From contig JAVGWX010000002.1 of the NCBI GenBank assembly GCA_036924085.1, positions 49,014,916 to 49,078,915 of the forward strand: DNA of 64,000 nucleotides, given 5' to 3'. Of this stretch, positions 12,020 through 24,751 are shown one piece after another. A program made the position numbers and the translations under genes. The DNA comes from Ariolimax columbianus (Eukaryota; Mollusca; Gastropoda; Stylommatophora; Arionidae). Under the pieces are notes generated by a model. It did not search any database. It saw only the letters and a list, made by a program, of their open reading frames with translations, and was not told where the DNA came from. Every line of letters begins with the position of its first letter. Within the stretch, counting starts at the first letter, position 1.

Positions 12020-12734
12020 GCTGTTGGAATAAACCTCCCTTGGAGATAGGCTATTCAAGCGAAAATGTATGCACGTGTGTTTTTTGCGACATCAGCAATG
12101 AAAACTGTAGATCTATTTAGTTGCAATTTTTTTAGAATTATGTCATGTCTAACTATTCACCTGGTAACTAGCTAAGGGAGTAAATCAAGAATTTGTCTTC
12201 CTAAATGAATGTCCTACACCTGGCATCCAGTAGTCACTTTTATGGAATTATTGGTCCTTACAATGGGTTATATGTAACATCTGATAAGGCAGACGATTAT
12301 CCCAGTCATGCATTTGTATGTCTGGAAGTCTACAATGTGGAATGACCATCTGGGTCTGAAAGAAAGCTAAATAAAAACAAAACAATAACTCATGTTTACA
12401 TAAACAAAATCGTTAATACATCGTTTTTTATGGGAAAGTGATATCCGTAGGGAGTTTTTATCAGAAAATAAAGAATATTCAAGGCTGTGAGGACTATGCA
12501 ATTAGTATGTTGATAGAAGTTTATTGAGTCGGTGAACTTGGAAGGGTATTACGTATTTACTAGCAATATCCGTACAGAGGATGGGCCAGACAATGGACCA
12601 GTTCAATATGAAAGAAAGAGCAGCAGTTTAACAATTAAAGGATCTTCCCCTTCTCACACAGATCGCCTGCCTCCCATTCCCAGCCCAGCTCTTCACTGCC
12701 TTCTTCAACCCATGCCTACATCATAGTAAATGTA

Positions 12735-12955
12735 ATTTTGTCTTGAAGATACAATCAAACATTTACATTTAAGATACAATAAAACACTTACATTAAGATA
12801 CAATCAAACACGTACATTTAAGATACAATCAAACACGTACAGTTAAGATACAATAAAACACTTACATTTAGATACAATCAAACACTTACACTGCAGACAC
12901 AATCAAAAACTTACATTGAAGATACAATAAAACACTTGCGTTAAAGAAGAATTCA
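12735..12955. repeat. About 24-bp minisatellite
   Basis: Roughly nine diverged units of 'ttaagatacaatcaaacac' plus 'ttaca'. No coding signal; 12020-12734 upstream also shows no gene. Confidence 0.9.
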
Positions 12956-13522
12956 TAAACGTACATTTCAATTGTAATGTTCCATGGATAATTATCCAAA
13001 AGAAAAAGCTCTGTTCAAGAACGCTGCTGTTTGCACATAGATAAGGGTTCAATTAAATTAGACGAGCAAGGGACGTGTCCCATTTCGTATCAAAGCTACG
13101 CATTACTAAGTGACTTTAGTACTACGCATTGTTAACAATTCGAGACAGTTAGTTGTGAGAGTAATCCACGATAACTGAAACGTATTGGTCGACAAAGATA
13201 TATAGGGTTTCTCACCTGTTTTCAATATATTATTACTTTATTTATTTGGAGTGACAAGACAAAGAAGAGGAATGAAGACAACAGATGACATTATTATTTG
13301 CAGGGCTTGTTACACAAATAAAATGATTTATAACTCATTCTCTCATGGTTCAGTAGAAGATGAGAGAAAGCAATACCTGAGACTATTTTTCCATTGATTT
13401 TGGGACAGAAATCTTTCTACAATGGGAGTTTGACTCCCAGAGACATTCAGATCAATGGTACCTTGAGACATAAATCTTCCCTGGGCTTTAAATGCACGTG
13501 TGCATGTATGTACTTATGCATG

Positions 13523-13526
<4 letters not shown>

Positions 13527-13582
<56 letters not shown>
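13527..13582. repeat. (TA)n tract, left of SINE
   Basis: An uninterrupted TA dinucleotide array of about 27 repeats. Confidence 0.98.
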
Positions 13583-13585
<3 letters not shown>

Positions 13586-13856
13586 AAAGGGAAAAGCATC
13601 GTAGACGATGGTGGCTTAATTTATTTGCTAGCGCTATTTTTAGTAAGGATTAACTGCGCTACTTTTTATCCTTACTCTCTCTTCTTGAGCTGCCTGAGCT
13701 CAGTGGCAAGTCAAGAACAAGACGATTATGGAGCGACTACGAGATGCAGGGGACTCCGCATCAAGCAACCGTGAAAAACATGGCGGAGTCTGGAGTCGAA
13801 CCCACACTACCTGATCACTAGGCGGACGGCTTAACCTATTCGCCACGGAATCTACC

Positions 13857-13857
<1 letters not shown>
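13583..13857 (-). mobile_element. tRNA-derived SINE between two (AT)n tracts
   Basis: On the minus strand the head starts near 13857 with a tRNA-like box A (TGGCGAATAGGTTAAGCCG) and box B (GGGTTCGACTCC) spaced about 35 nt apart, the internal promoter of RNA polymerase III. A tRNA-unrelated body of about 190 bp follows. The element is bounded on both sides by (AT)n, which either was the target or grew after insertion. Confidence 0.75.

Positions 13858-13923
<66 letters not shown>
13857..13923. repeat. (AT)n tract, right of SINE
   Basis: An AT dinucleotide array of about 32 repeats, matching the one on the left of the SINE. Confidence 0.98.
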
Positions 13924-13927
<4 letters not shown>

Positions 13928-13970
13928 GAAGGAAATGTCTTTGTGATACGGGATTTCTAAACGTGCAAAT

Positions 13971-14332
13971 TAACTTAACGTCTTTACACTGGTTTAGAAG
14001 ACTCTGCAGAGTCTGTGTACAACCAGTTTCTTTAACTTCCCTATGTCTAAATATAACTATGCACATCCAATTTATTCGTGAAGGCATTAATTGATCCATA
14101 CACCATTATTTTATGTAGCAATGCATTCTAAGCATTCGCCACTCTCTGACTAAAAAAACATATTTCTTAGTATTTAATCTTGAATTATTTAATTAATTTG
14201 TAGATGTACCCTATTGTTCGGCTGTATTTTGATAAAAATGGCATAATTTAATTTATCTTTTCCCTTGATTCATATTATAAACTTGTATGAAATACCTCGA
14301 ACTCTTCTGTTTTCTAGACACTGTATTGTCGT
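13971..14332 (-). mobile_element. CR1-like LINE 3' fragment, highly decayed
   Basis: Minus-strand copy of the same 3' end as 1525-1900: the 'gactctgcagagtc' palindromic segment, a 'cagtgtaaagacgttaagtt' terminus, and broken C-terminal codons. About 360 bp remain, with many substitutions. Confidence 0.75.
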
Positions 14333-15790
14333 GCTAAAGGTCATACCACAGCTAAAAGTTTATATTATTTAAAGATATGATTCACTCAACAGGGAACAGG
14401 ATCATTAGCCTTGACCATATTCTCGATGGAGTTTAAAGTTTCACCAAATTTATGGAGGGGTGAAACGGATTCACCGAACTTCCAAAAGGATCTAAAGGCT
14501 TCAACAGACTACCAATCCAAATGCTTCTCCGGCTGCTGACGATACATAAAGTCTGCACCAGAATGCCAGTAATGTCCATAACCTTAACCGAACTCAAAAT
14601 GGTTCTAAAGGCTTCGTCAGTGTCAATGATGTTCATATGCGGAACCTAACTGCTAAAGATGTAAGATGGTCTCATCAGCGTGTCAGAGAGTCGTTGTGAA
14701 TAGAAGAGCAGATATCCTGACTAAGGGGCACCTATAGTGGCGACATTGGCAACTGACAGAGATTAAATTTCTAAATCTGGGCAAGACACGACAATCGATG
14801 AACAAAAAAATGTATAGGTTATAATGTTTTGAAATCGTACGCAATTTGAGCAGAGATGGACGCCTGACAGAGCTGAATAGGAGCGTGTTCAACCAACAAG
14901 ATACAGGAACCATCAGTATCTAGACTCGTCGCCATCTACTGACAAGGCCGTGTCTGAACTGTAATTCGCAGATAACCAATGTATTGCATATTCAAACAAA
15001 AAAGAAAAACCAAAATCACTTGGCCGCGTTGGACGCAACCATCGATAGATATGACATGCGTATCAGAATATCTAGGCTGAAAACTTTGAAGATGGAGAGA
15101 ACACAAGGACCGCTCAACTCTCACATTCAGAACGTGGTTATCCAGCAGACCCAGAGTAGCTAGTCAGCATTTTTTCCGGAAAGTGGCAGGTGCGACAGAT
15201 AAATTGTGAACAGGTGTCAAAAAGAAGCGAAAGTAACTTTCCAAATGGAACAACTGAACTAACATCCCTTCATTATTCTGGCAGCAACTGATTCACATAA
15301 TTTTCTGCCAACCCTCTGCTACCAGAGATAAACATAATTCATGTCTAAGGTACAAGAAAGCGAAAGCAAATTTTCACCAGTATAATGACATATCTGCGAA
15401 AGGTAGCCGGCGTCTTCATGAGAGACATTGAAGAATGAGAATATTCTTGGACAGTCGATTTATTCACATGTGTCCAACACATCCAGACAAAAGATTCTGT
15501 CATCTCAAGAGAGGGCTCCCTAATTAGCGTGCCTTGCGAGCTTACAATGCTCGGTGGGCCGGCTTCCATGCGACAAGACGACGAGGCGAAAGAGGGGAAT
15601 GCGGATAGACGACGTAAATGATTCTCCAATGACACAGGTTGACAACCTCATATGCGACGCATCTAGTGCAGGAGAGACGACTTAGGCTCCTCCACGTAGT
15701 CCAACTGAACTGAAGAATAGCTAACTAACTGAGCACCTATTGGTCTGTCCGTTGTACAATGACGTCGATTCGTAACAGACCAACACAGAA
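14333..15790. other. No gene; one dispersed-repeat trace
   Basis: No domain-bearing frame. The segment about 14830-14913, read on the minus strand (GGTTGAACACGCTCCTATTC), resembles 20205-20270 on the plus strand ('ggttgaacacactcctgctc'), so an unnamed dispersed repeat family exists here. Confidence 0.5.
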
Positions 15791-16355
15791 CAGAACCAAG
15801 TTGCCAAATAGGACCAAATACTTCAGCAAACTGTGAACGGGAATCGTATACCTCAACAAACCGCCAATGAAGTCTGTGGGTTTCACAGTATTACGACAGT
15901 TTCCATACGATTCACTGGCATTTCAAACAGCTTATTTATGATTCACTAGACTACCAAAGAGTCTCTATATGATTCGTCAGGCTACCAAAGAGTCTTAATA
16001 AAACTCACCAGGCTACCAATGAGTCTTAATAAAATTCACCAGGCTACAAAAGAGTCTTCATATGATTTCCCAGGTTACCAAAGAGTATACATATGATTCA
16101 CCAGACTACGAAAGAGTCGCCCGAAGATTCACTAGACTACCAAAGAGTCTTAATAAGATACCTCAGGCTAACAAAGGGTCTCCATATGATTCGCCAACCA
16201 AAGTCTCTATGTGACTCAGTATGCAAAAAAAGAGTTCCTTTATGATTCACCTGATTAACAAAGAGTTTATAAACGATGCACCAGGCTCCAGAGTTCTATA
16301 AAGTGTTCATCGGTCTGCTATGAGGGTCTGCATATTTCACCAGAATACCAAAAAG
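15790..16355. repeat. Degenerate about 37-bp tandem repeat
   Basis: About 14 diverged units around the core 'ttcaccaggctaccaaagag' plus 'tctt...atga'. Divergence between units is high, so the array is old. Confidence 0.8.
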
Positions 16356-16359
16356 GTCA

Positions 16360-17050
16360 TAACTTCAATTTAAGAACCTTTGCTTTAGGGGACTGTCATG
16401 TGGGCAGTCTAGGTGATAAATTGAACGGGGGTAGTAAATACGGTTTATTTTATCTTGTGCCCTCATTATCCGTTATCGATTTCCTATATTTCTGAGTTTA
16501 CATACAGCACGCTAAGATGGTTTTTATGGTTGCAGATTGTGGCTTAGAGTGCGGCGGATAAGTAATAACGAACGGAATACTGGCTGCTTGTGGATCTAAA
16601 GTTGGTAATAAACATAGACCTCTTGATCTCAGATTAACGAGGGTATATGGTAGACATCTGGTTCATATGTCAGATAACCTTTAACGTGCTGTTTCTGTTG
16701 TAGTTCACTAACCAGGTGACTGAGCCGTTAACCCTTGTATTCATGTCAATTTTTCAAAGCAGAGTGCTTGATTATAGATGGTCTCTTAGATGAAGTCCTT
16801 GTCACAGTATAGCGATGCTGCAATGCACAACCCTTTTGATCGTCTTTTACGATATTCTGGCAAAGTTATTATGGTCCTAAATGTATCTTCCCATATGCTT
16901 CATTATGATTCGTCCTTGATTGATTCGTCTCTCGTTCTAAATGATGCACGGGTCTACCACTCCAGCTGCTGCCTTTACAGGGAGCCTGTATCTGAACGTT
17001 TGCTGTGGTGGTTTCATTAGTAATGATAAACTTATTAGCTCAGTGACAAC
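16360..17050. other. No gene seen
   Basis: Unique sequence; the 76-codon plus frame at 16790 has no recognisable domain. Confidence 0.5.
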
Positions 17051-17059
17051 CGTTTTTTA

Positions 17060-17285
17060 CCGCCTTACACGATATGATTAGAAGGTCACCGAGGTCTTCT
17101 CTTGTCTAGTCCTTGTCGTCTTACACGAAATGATTAGAAGGTCACAGAGGTTTTTCTCTTGTCTAGTCCTTGTCGCCTTACACGATATGATTAGGTCACC
17201 GAGGTCTTCTCTTGTCTAGTTCTTGTCGCCTTTCACGATATGATTAGGTCACCGAGGTCTTCTCTTCTTCTCTTGTCTAGAATAT
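17060..17285. repeat. 52-60 bp tandem repeat, 4 units
   Basis: Four units containing 'gccttacacgatatgattag' and 'aggtcttctcttgtctag'. The last two units lack a short 'aag' segment. Confidence 0.9.
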
Positions 17286-17454
17286 TACCACCGTAGTGTT
17301 CCAATGATGTTATAAAAGGCGACTAAAGTAGGTTGTGCGTAAGGCTAGTAAGGTCATGGTGTAAAGAGACTGCTATTGAAACCGACAGTGCAAGTCCTGA
17401 GATGCAAGCTTCTTATTATTTTGCCTATTGTAGGTGAGGCTCAATACTTCGAAA

Positions 17455-17905
17455 AGGTGATAGAAGACGATAGCCACCTCAGAGCTGAAGATTGTAGCAT
17501 AGTATGAGAAAATAGCCACTTTAGAGCTGAGACTGTATCCTTCTTTAATAAGAGAAAATAGCTACCCTAGAGCTGAAAATTGTAGCCTTCTTTGATAAGA
17601 GAAAATAGCCTCATCAGAGCTGGGGTTGTAACCTTCTTTGATAAAAGAAAGCAACTTTAGAGCTGAGACTGTAGCCTTCTTTGATAAGAGAAAATAGCTA
17701 CCTCGGAGCTGAAAATTACAACCTTGATAGTAGAAAATAGCCACCTCAGAACTGAAGATTGTAGCCTTCTTTGATAGGAGAAAATAGCCACCTCAGAACT
17801 GAAGATTGTAGCCTTCTTTGATAGGAGAAAAGAGACATTTCAGAGCTGAATGTTGTAGCCTTCATTTGATAAGAGAAAATAGCCACCTCAGAACGGAAGA
17901 CATGT
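17455..17905. repeat. About 50-bp minisatellite
   Basis: About eight units of 'tttgataagagaaaatagcc' plus 'acctcagagctgaagattgtagc'. Frames reading SYQRRLQ are repeat translations. Confidence 0.92.
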
Positions 17906-18735
17906 TGGGGTACACACTCATCGGCCGGATGACATCTAGGCTCCAAACGTACCAATATTGTGGACATTTAATAAAGGATTTTTTTGTGAAGGAGCAAATT
18001 GTATTCAATCAATCACCGTCTGTTCCATAATAATCAATCAATACGCAATCCATATACTTCAGTAGGTTTAACTCACACTAAGGTTGGACAGCAGAGGTCG
18101 CCGGAGAGAACGGATTTGAAGTAAGGACCACCAGCTATCTACATCAGTATCTACGTCCTTTGCCATTTGTTGAGATATGATGGGAATGCTGGGTTTTCTG
18201 TGAGTACAATAATGTCGATTCTGTATAATATACGATTATATAACATATCATAATACCGAACCAAAATACTATTGTAGTATCTATTTGTGGATAGAATATT
18301 TTCCACCTTGGGCCATTCCTTATCTTGCACACAGATTAAAAGGCTTCAGAATAAGAGATATCCATCTGGTGTTGCAAGAATGCTACAGAGAGAAAAACAT
18401 ATACAATAATATAAGAGAGAGCGTCTTGCATTCCATGAAACAAACAAAGATGCACAGACAAAAATCTGGCGCTGTTGAGCTCATATTGACAAGAATATCT
18501 TTAGCTAATATCTAATAACAACTAAACGGTTAGTGTGTGTGCAGTGGGGAGATCTTATTTAAAGTTTTTCCTCTTTTCTTTTTTGTAAACTAATCCAATC
18601 GCAGTTATCTTGCGTCCTGATCGATCAGATATGGGATCGATCATAGGCCAGGTGTATGTCATTAAGCAAGAAGCAGTATTCAGTTCACTTTCTGTTTCAC
18701 TTATGGTTCCATAAGAATACAGGACTGCAACTGTC
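17906..18735. other. No gene seen
   Basis: No recognisable coding or repeat feature on either strand. Confidence 0.5.
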
Positions 18736-18737
18736 AT

Positions 18738-19205
18738 TCTTCACAGACAACAATATGACTGCAACAGTTATTCTCCCCAGATATGACCATATGATTGTAA
18801 GTCCGTCTCCACAGATAAGACCATACGATTGCAACAGTGATTCTCCATAGGTAAGACCATAGGATTGTAATAGTGATTCTCCATAGGTAAGACCATACGA
18901 TTGCAATAGTGATTCTCCATAGGTAAGACCATACGATTGTAATGGTGATTCTCCATAGGTAAGACCATACGATTGTAATAGTGATTCTCCATAGGTAAGA
19001 CCATACGATTGCAATAGTGATTCTCCATAGGTAAGACCATACGATTGCAACAGTGATTCTCCATAGGTAAGACCATACGATTGCAATAGTGATTCTCCAT
19101 AGGTAAGACCACACGATTGTAATGGTGATTCTCCACAGATAAGACATACGATTGCAACAGTCATTCTTCACAGATAAGACCATAGGATTGTAACAATCAT
19201 TCCCC
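18738..19205. repeat. 36-bp minisatellite, about 13 units
   Basis: Units 'gattctccataggtaagacc' plus 'atacgattgcaatagt'. Because 36 is divisible by 3, all three minus-strand frames stay open with a 12-residue period; this is an artefact and not a protein gene. Confidence 0.96.
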
Positions 19206-19979
19206 TATTATTCCTATGAGCTCTGCCCACACAACTGCAATTGCCTTGGCTTTGTCTTCCATTGTTTTTGATAGTATCTCCTATGGCCATCATATTCCCA
19301 CGTTCCTATGATGGTCTCAACCCAGATAATGTATAATTGTGTCGTTCAGTCCTACCCGATGGTATGTCCTATTAATCTCCATTATTGAACCTTAATCTGT
19401 AGCAATTACTATAATATTTGTTGTCCCAGGTTTGTGATTATTATTACATATTCCCATCTTCTTTGTTTTTGTTTATCTATTCCGTTTATCGATTTGGTTA
19501 TCTGCCTCATGTCATTACAGCTTATGCCTTACTTGGGATAGTATAGACCATGATGTCACTCTGCTCCACTAGTAGAGTCGGAAGACTTTGGTAACATTTG
19601 TACCTGTCCGGTCATCAGATAAGCAAATACATGTTGATGGACTATTGTAACGTGGATGGGAAACTTCTAGTTGCATATGATGTTTTTGAAAGCTTGAGCA
19701 GAACAGATTTGACAGTCCGAATGATCTTAGTACAGAGCAAAGATATGTAACACTTCATCCTCGACGTCAGTGTCTGATATGAGTCTTTATTCTGTTTATT
19801 TTTTATGAATATAAGTTTTAGTGGAGCATGTTGTAATCTTCAGACGATGCACAAAAAAGAAAAACACATTAAGATGCCGTCAATTTAACAAACTAAAGAA
19901 TTAGCGAAGTGTGAATTAGAAACTAACACAATAATATCTTACCATCAGCCTACTAAAGTGGCATAGATACGAGGGAAGG
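19206..19979. other. No gene seen
   Basis: AT-rich unique sequence without domains. Confidence 0.5.
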
Positions 19980-19984
19980 AACAG

Positions 19985-20130
19985 ATCTGTTATGTTGTTC
20001 TGTTATGTTATGTTGTGATGTTATGTTATGTTGCTATGATATGCCATGTTATGTTATAGTGTTTTATTTAATGGTATGGTATGTTGTGATATGTTACGCT
20101 TTGTTATGTTATGTTATGTTATGTTATACA
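19985..20130. repeat. Imperfect (ATGTT)n microsatellite
   Basis: Pentanucleotide-like array of 'tgttatgttatg' with drift. Confidence 0.9.
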
Positions 20131-20559
20131 GAACCGACATTATTGAACTCCGAACAGATCCACTGGTGCTCAGTCCCTCTCAGCTACTGGCAAATGGTAA
20201 AAACAATAATGGTTCATATAGCCATCTGGTTGAACACACTCCTGCTCAGTCCTTTCAGGCGCCCTCGCTTGATATCAATTCTGTAATTTGTAAATAGTCA
20301 ATTCGACGATATAAGTGTCGTCATCAAAGATGAGATCAATGAGGTATATCACTCGTCTCCACCCCTTCCCCTCCTCCCACCCCACCATCCCTCCCAGCGC
20401 CCCTAACTTAACCATACCTAGTGTACCCATGATAAGTTATTTCAAAGCTTGGACGACCGCTCCCTCACTGCCGTAATAGTCTGCATGACAAGAACTGTAG
20501 ACCTACTTGAGACTAAATGTATAATGCCTATTTTCTGGCTATCCACTCATGTTAGTTAG

Positions 20560-20919
20560 TTTTCTTTCCACGTATGCCGTTTAGTGTCGTGAGGAGCTTA
20601 AGCCGTTTGTCCTGCGTCGAGTTCATTGCGTTGGTCAATGTGAGCCCGTTTATCTGCTTCACGGCCGATCTCGATCCTTTGTCCTGTAGCCAGCTCTTCC
20701 ACCACCGTTCTTAACCATCAGAAGAAGTTGACGAGGATGCATTCTCTTGAGACAACCAAATGAACATATTTTGTACCTTGAAATGTATTCTGCACAAGAT
20801 GTAGCGCAGGCCCTACGGCGGATGTCTTCGATCCTCATTTTGTCCTTCTTAGTGACACCGATGCCGTTAACCAAACACTTAATTTCACACGTCGAAATCT
20901 GATATCATGTGCCATGGGC
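20560..20919 (-). mobile_element. Old LINE, 3' half, split by later insertion
   Basis: The minus strand encodes the C-terminal end of a non-LTR ORF (VNGIGVTKKDKMRIEDIRRR then YISRYKICSFGCLKRMHPRQL), the usual 'RIEDIRR...YKI.WFGH..RMHPRQL' end of this kind of LINE. The upstream part of the same element, in the same orientation, lies at 28198-29760. The 7.3-kb insertion between them splits one older element. Confidence 0.75.
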
Positions 20920-20930
20920 AGATGTCACGT
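20920..20930. repeat. Target-site duplication, left copy
   Basis: The sequence agatgtcacgt is repeated exactly at 28187-28197. Together they bracket the LINE tail on one side and the 5' spacer-like end on the other, marking one integration event. Confidence 0.85.
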
Positions 20931-22547
20931 ATCTTCTTCTTCTTCGTACACAGTCAGACAGTAACCATTATTTTTTCGAAAAAAAGCGGCGGTCATCCTG
21001 AGGCTCTCGCCACTGCCATAGAGCTTGTCTTGCAGTTCCACTGGTAATGGCCACATCTGCTCTCTCTGATCCTCGTATGTCGGGCAGTTCTGCAGCAGAT
21101 GTTCAGCGGTCATTTTACCAGTACCGCACGGGCATTCGTCGGTACACCCTATCTTCAATTTGTTGAATAGGTGGTACCTCAGTCTGTTGTGGCCAGTGCG
21201 AAGTCTGAAGACAACGACCTGCTCTCTTTGGTTCAATTGGTAATAGGCATCGTTATTGGTGTAACCAGTATGTTCGGTTTCCCATTTGGTCGTGTATCTG
21301 GCTTTGATAAGCCGTTTTGACTCTTCGTACGTCATACTGGTATCTGTTTGTGGTAGTCTTGCACCTTCTTTTGCCAGTCTGTCTGCCTCCTCGTTGCCTT
21401 GGATGTTGCAGTGTGACGGAACCCACTGTACCACTACCCTTTTTGGTGCGGACTGCTGGCACAGTTTGCAGAGTGCTGCTCTTAAGTCATTAAGCTCAGT
21501 GTTTTTCTGGCTTTTTAGCGCTGTGACTACGGCGAGAGCATCTGTCAGCAGGACTATATGGCTCTCATTTTCACTGTGTGTCACCATTTCTTCCACTGCC
21601 GCCCTCAGTGCCTCTGCCTCCGCTCTGAAATTGCTTGTGTACTTACCAGTAGCGAATGACAGTGTTATTTTTCTGCCATTTGGTAGGTTCAGGAATGCTC
21701 CTGCCCCTCCGTTCTGTGTAGTGTTTGTTACAGAACCGTCGGTGTATGCATGGGTCCAGTCCATGCTTGGGTAGCTTTTCGTTATGAAGCTTAGGGTAGT
21801 ATCTCTCCTTTCTTTTTCAGTCTGGCAGTTTTTGTTTGCAATACCTGGTATATTTTCTACCACCTCTGGAAATATATCCTGCCTCCAGGTAGGTTTTCGT
21901 ACAGTAGTGATGGGTTTTGGTGTTGTTAGTGCGTTTATGGGATCTTCGTGCATCTTTGCTTTGGCTATTTCTGCAAAGTTTCTCCGCTTTAGTTTCCCAT
22001 TTCCCAAATTGTTTAGTCTCTGGTGCATTGGATGGTCAGTCAGTCTTCGGAGTTTCTCTGACTGCAGCTGGGCTCTGCAGTCTCTTCTATCGGTCATGGA
22101 TTGCAGTTTTGTAATCTTTTCAAGTTCTACAATTGGCGTTGACTTCATGCCACCTGTTATAATTCTCATGGCTTGGTTTTGAAGTTTGTTAACTTTATCG
22201 AAGTTCGCCTTCGCTGCTGTTGTCCATGCCGCAATGCCATACTCGAGAACTGGTCTCACTCTTCCAGTATACAGTTTCTTTAGTATGCCTTCGTCTGCTC
22301 CCCAGCTTGTGCCAGCAAGTTTCCTCATGATTGCCATTCTTTCTCTGGCTTTCATTCGGTTTCTCTCAATCTGACTTTTCCATGTCATGCGCCGATCAAA
22401 TGTGACTCCCAGATAGGTTGGGTTGTCGTTTGGCTGCAGCATTTTGCCATTTATACTTTTTTGGTACTTTGGGGTTTTAATGAAAGCGAGAATATTGTGC
22501 ATGTGGTTTTCTCCTCGTTTATTTTGACCAGCCATGAGTTCGCCCAC
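20925..22547 (-). pseudogene. LINE copy A: RT end, RNase H and Cys/His knuckle
   Basis: 540-residue frame. Its first part continues the RT thumb (YLGVTFDRRMTWKSQIERNR; KKLYTGRVRPVLEYGIAAW). It then has RNase H with the expected acidic residues: YTDGS (first Asp), FRAEAEAL (Glu), LLTDALAVVTAL (Asp) and GNEEADRLAKEG (last Asp). Last comes a Cys/His cluster, CPCGTGKMTAEHLLQNC, before the end. RNase H removes the RNA template during reverse transcription. The frame is separated from the RT core by a small indel near 22470, where related copies read through. The first residues (MGELMAGQNKRGEN) are out-of-frame readthrough. Confidence 0.88.
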
Positions 22548-24085
22548 TCTTCCAGCGATGTTAGGGCCGTCTGCATCCGATTTCTTGCTATGGTGAGATT
22601 CTTTTCAGAGGTCCACATAGCCAGATCGTCTGCAAACATTGAGCTATGGACTCTTCTTGGTATATTCTCTGTAATATCGTTTATATATACCAGGAAGAGT
22701 GTGGGTGACAATACTCCCCCTTGGGGTACTCCCTGCTCGAGTGTCACCTTTTTGCTCATCTGCCCTTGTACTTGGACTCTGGCCGTTCTTTGTTTGAGGT
22801 AGTGGTTGATCCACTTGTACATCTTCCCACAGACATCACTTCTTCTTAGCTTGACTCTAAGTCCATTTTTCCAGACTTTGTCAAATGCCTTTTCCAGATC
22901 CACCCAAACAGCTACTGTGTGTTTCTGTGCCTGGTAGGCATCTTCTATCTCCTGGGCTATGAGGATGACCTGGTCCTCAGTGGATCTGTGCTGTCTAAAG
23001 CCGGCTTGCTGTGGGATTAGTATTCGTTTTTCTTCCAGATGCCACATCAGTCTGATGTTTATCATCCGTTCCATCAGCTTGCCGACACAGCTCAGTAGGC
23101 TTATGGGCCTGTATCCATTTGGATCTGTTTTGTCCTTTCCTGTTTTTGGTACTGGTACCAGTATTGCATCTTTCCATGCCTGTGGTACAATTCCCCTTTT
23201 CCAGCTTTGGTTCAGGACCGATAGCAGTTTCTTCTTCGCTGTTTGGCCCAGCCCCATCAGCATTTCGTTTGTTATCCCGTCTTTTCCGGAAGATTTCCTT
23301 TTCTTTAGTGTTCTCATAGCCTCTTCCATTTCGCGCATTGTTAGTTTGGCCATCATGTGCTCTTCAGGAGCCGTATTTATGTTTTCGTGTCCCTTTAGCT
23401 CTTTGCTAATGTCTGTATGCTTATCTGCAGGGACCTCGATATGGTTTGCTCTGGCATAGTGATCGACAAAGGCGTTTGCGGCTTTCTTACCTGTGATCAA
23501 GTTCTCGCCCTGCTTGATAGTAATTTGTTTATTTGACGGGGTTTCGTCGTTCATGGCTCTGACTAGCTTCCATAGCTTGTTCCCGTCTTTGTCCAGGTTT
23601 AGACTTTCCGTTTTATTTTTCCAGCTTTCTCTTGCTGTTTGCTTGAGAGTGTGTTTGTACTTCGCCGCGGCGGCTTTGAGGGCGATGTTTGCCTCCATGG
23701 ATTTTTCTCGCTCTGCCATGTTCCTAGCATTTGTTACTGCATCTTCCACTTTCTGCAACTCATCATTCCAGTAGGGCTTATAGTTTTTCCTAGCTCCTCT
23801 TGGGATGGTTTCAGTGGCGGCTTGCATTATTGCCTTGCTTAGACTCTCTACCATGGGCTTCATTTTTGTGTTTCGTGTGTTGATGGTTTCACACAGCCCA
23901 TCTGTCAGGATTGCAAATCTGTCCCAGTCGGCTCGTTTGTAATTCCAACGTGGGAGCGGTTTTGTTTCCTGTGGGCCTACTTCCATGTCAATGGTTAGTC
24001 TGATCGGCCTGTGGTCGCTACCTGCCAGTTGGTTTAGCACCTGGCGGTCTATTTTATGGTGTATGTCCTGTGTGGAGAAGGCCAA
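22451..24085 (-). pseudogene. LINE copy A: endonuclease end and reverse transcriptase
   Basis: 544 residues. It opens with the endonuclease C-terminus (LNQLAGSDHRPIRL, catalytic SDH), then a linker (WDRFAILTDGLCETIN). The RT palm follows: YRPISLLSCVGKLMERM, motif A WVDLEKAFDKVW, motif B EQGVPQGGVLSPTLFLVYIND and the catalytic MFADDLAMW. This enzyme makes cDNA at the nicked target. The first Met is internal; translation would have started near 24751, but a TGA at 24107 cuts the frame. The distal end goes out of frame at about 22470. Confidence 0.88.
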
Positions 24086-24106
24086 ATCTGGAGTCGAGGT
24101 GGTATG

Positions 24107-24751
24107 TCATGTTCTTGAATAGAAGCTAGGGCTATCCTCCGGCCTATTGATTAGGGAGAGATTTGCATCTATCTCCCAATCTTCCACTTCGTCACCTCTG
24201 CTGTCTGTGTCAGAGTATCCCCATCTCTCCGAGTGGCTGTTGAAATCTCCAACTACTATGCAGTTGGAGTCTCTGACCTCCATACTCGAGAGCGATAGGT
24301 CTCTATTTGGTGGTCCGTACAGATTGAAAATGCGGAGCTTCGTCTCTTGAGCCATTATGTCAACTCCTACAATTTCTGCTTGTCCGTTTTTGTTGAGGTG
24401 CGTTTCCTGGATACATGCCACGTCAATCTTACCTTCATGCAGGTGATGTGTTAGGGAAAGTTTTTTGTTAATGACTCCCTCCGCATTCCACTGTAGTATT
24501 TTGAGGGTCTTGAGGTTTTGGCCAATAGAAGTTGCCCCATAGCCATGTGCCTTGACTCCACGACACATGGGTGGGTGACCACCAGTAGTCAAGGGTGGGC
24601 CCCTTCGAGGCGTGAGGCCGGCACTATCGCTGCCTGGCGGGACTCCGCAGGATGAGCGCCATGCGTTTTTCTGATAGGTTGTACTGCCATCATACTGCGA
24701 TTTACGTTGCACTGTTTTGTTAGGCTTGCGGCCCCGTGCATCCGATTTCAA
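24107..24751 (-). pseudogene. LINE copy A: endonuclease N-terminal part
   Basis: 214 residues starting MKSDARGRKPNKTVQRKSQY, followed by a Pro/Gly-rich linker and then an exonuclease-endonuclease-phosphatase fold: LKILQWNAEGVINKK (Asn), IDVACIQETHL (Glu), NCIVVGDFNSHSERWG (Asp, Asn). Compared with copies B and C, 40 residues between the ETHL and GQAEI motifs are missing, an exact in-frame 120-bp deletion. The frame ends at TGA where copy B has Trp (SRTWHTTSTPDLAFST). The enzyme would nick target DNA; this copy is unlikely to fold. Confidence 0.88.

Noticed and set aside
18697..19183. Three overlapping repetitive minus-strand frames
   Set aside because: A 36-bp minisatellite keeps every frame open; not a repeat protein.
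21286..24350. Plus-strand frames opposite LINE A (for example 162 codons at 21286)
   Set aside because: Antisense shadows of the LINE reading frames; the same shadows recur opposite copies B and C.
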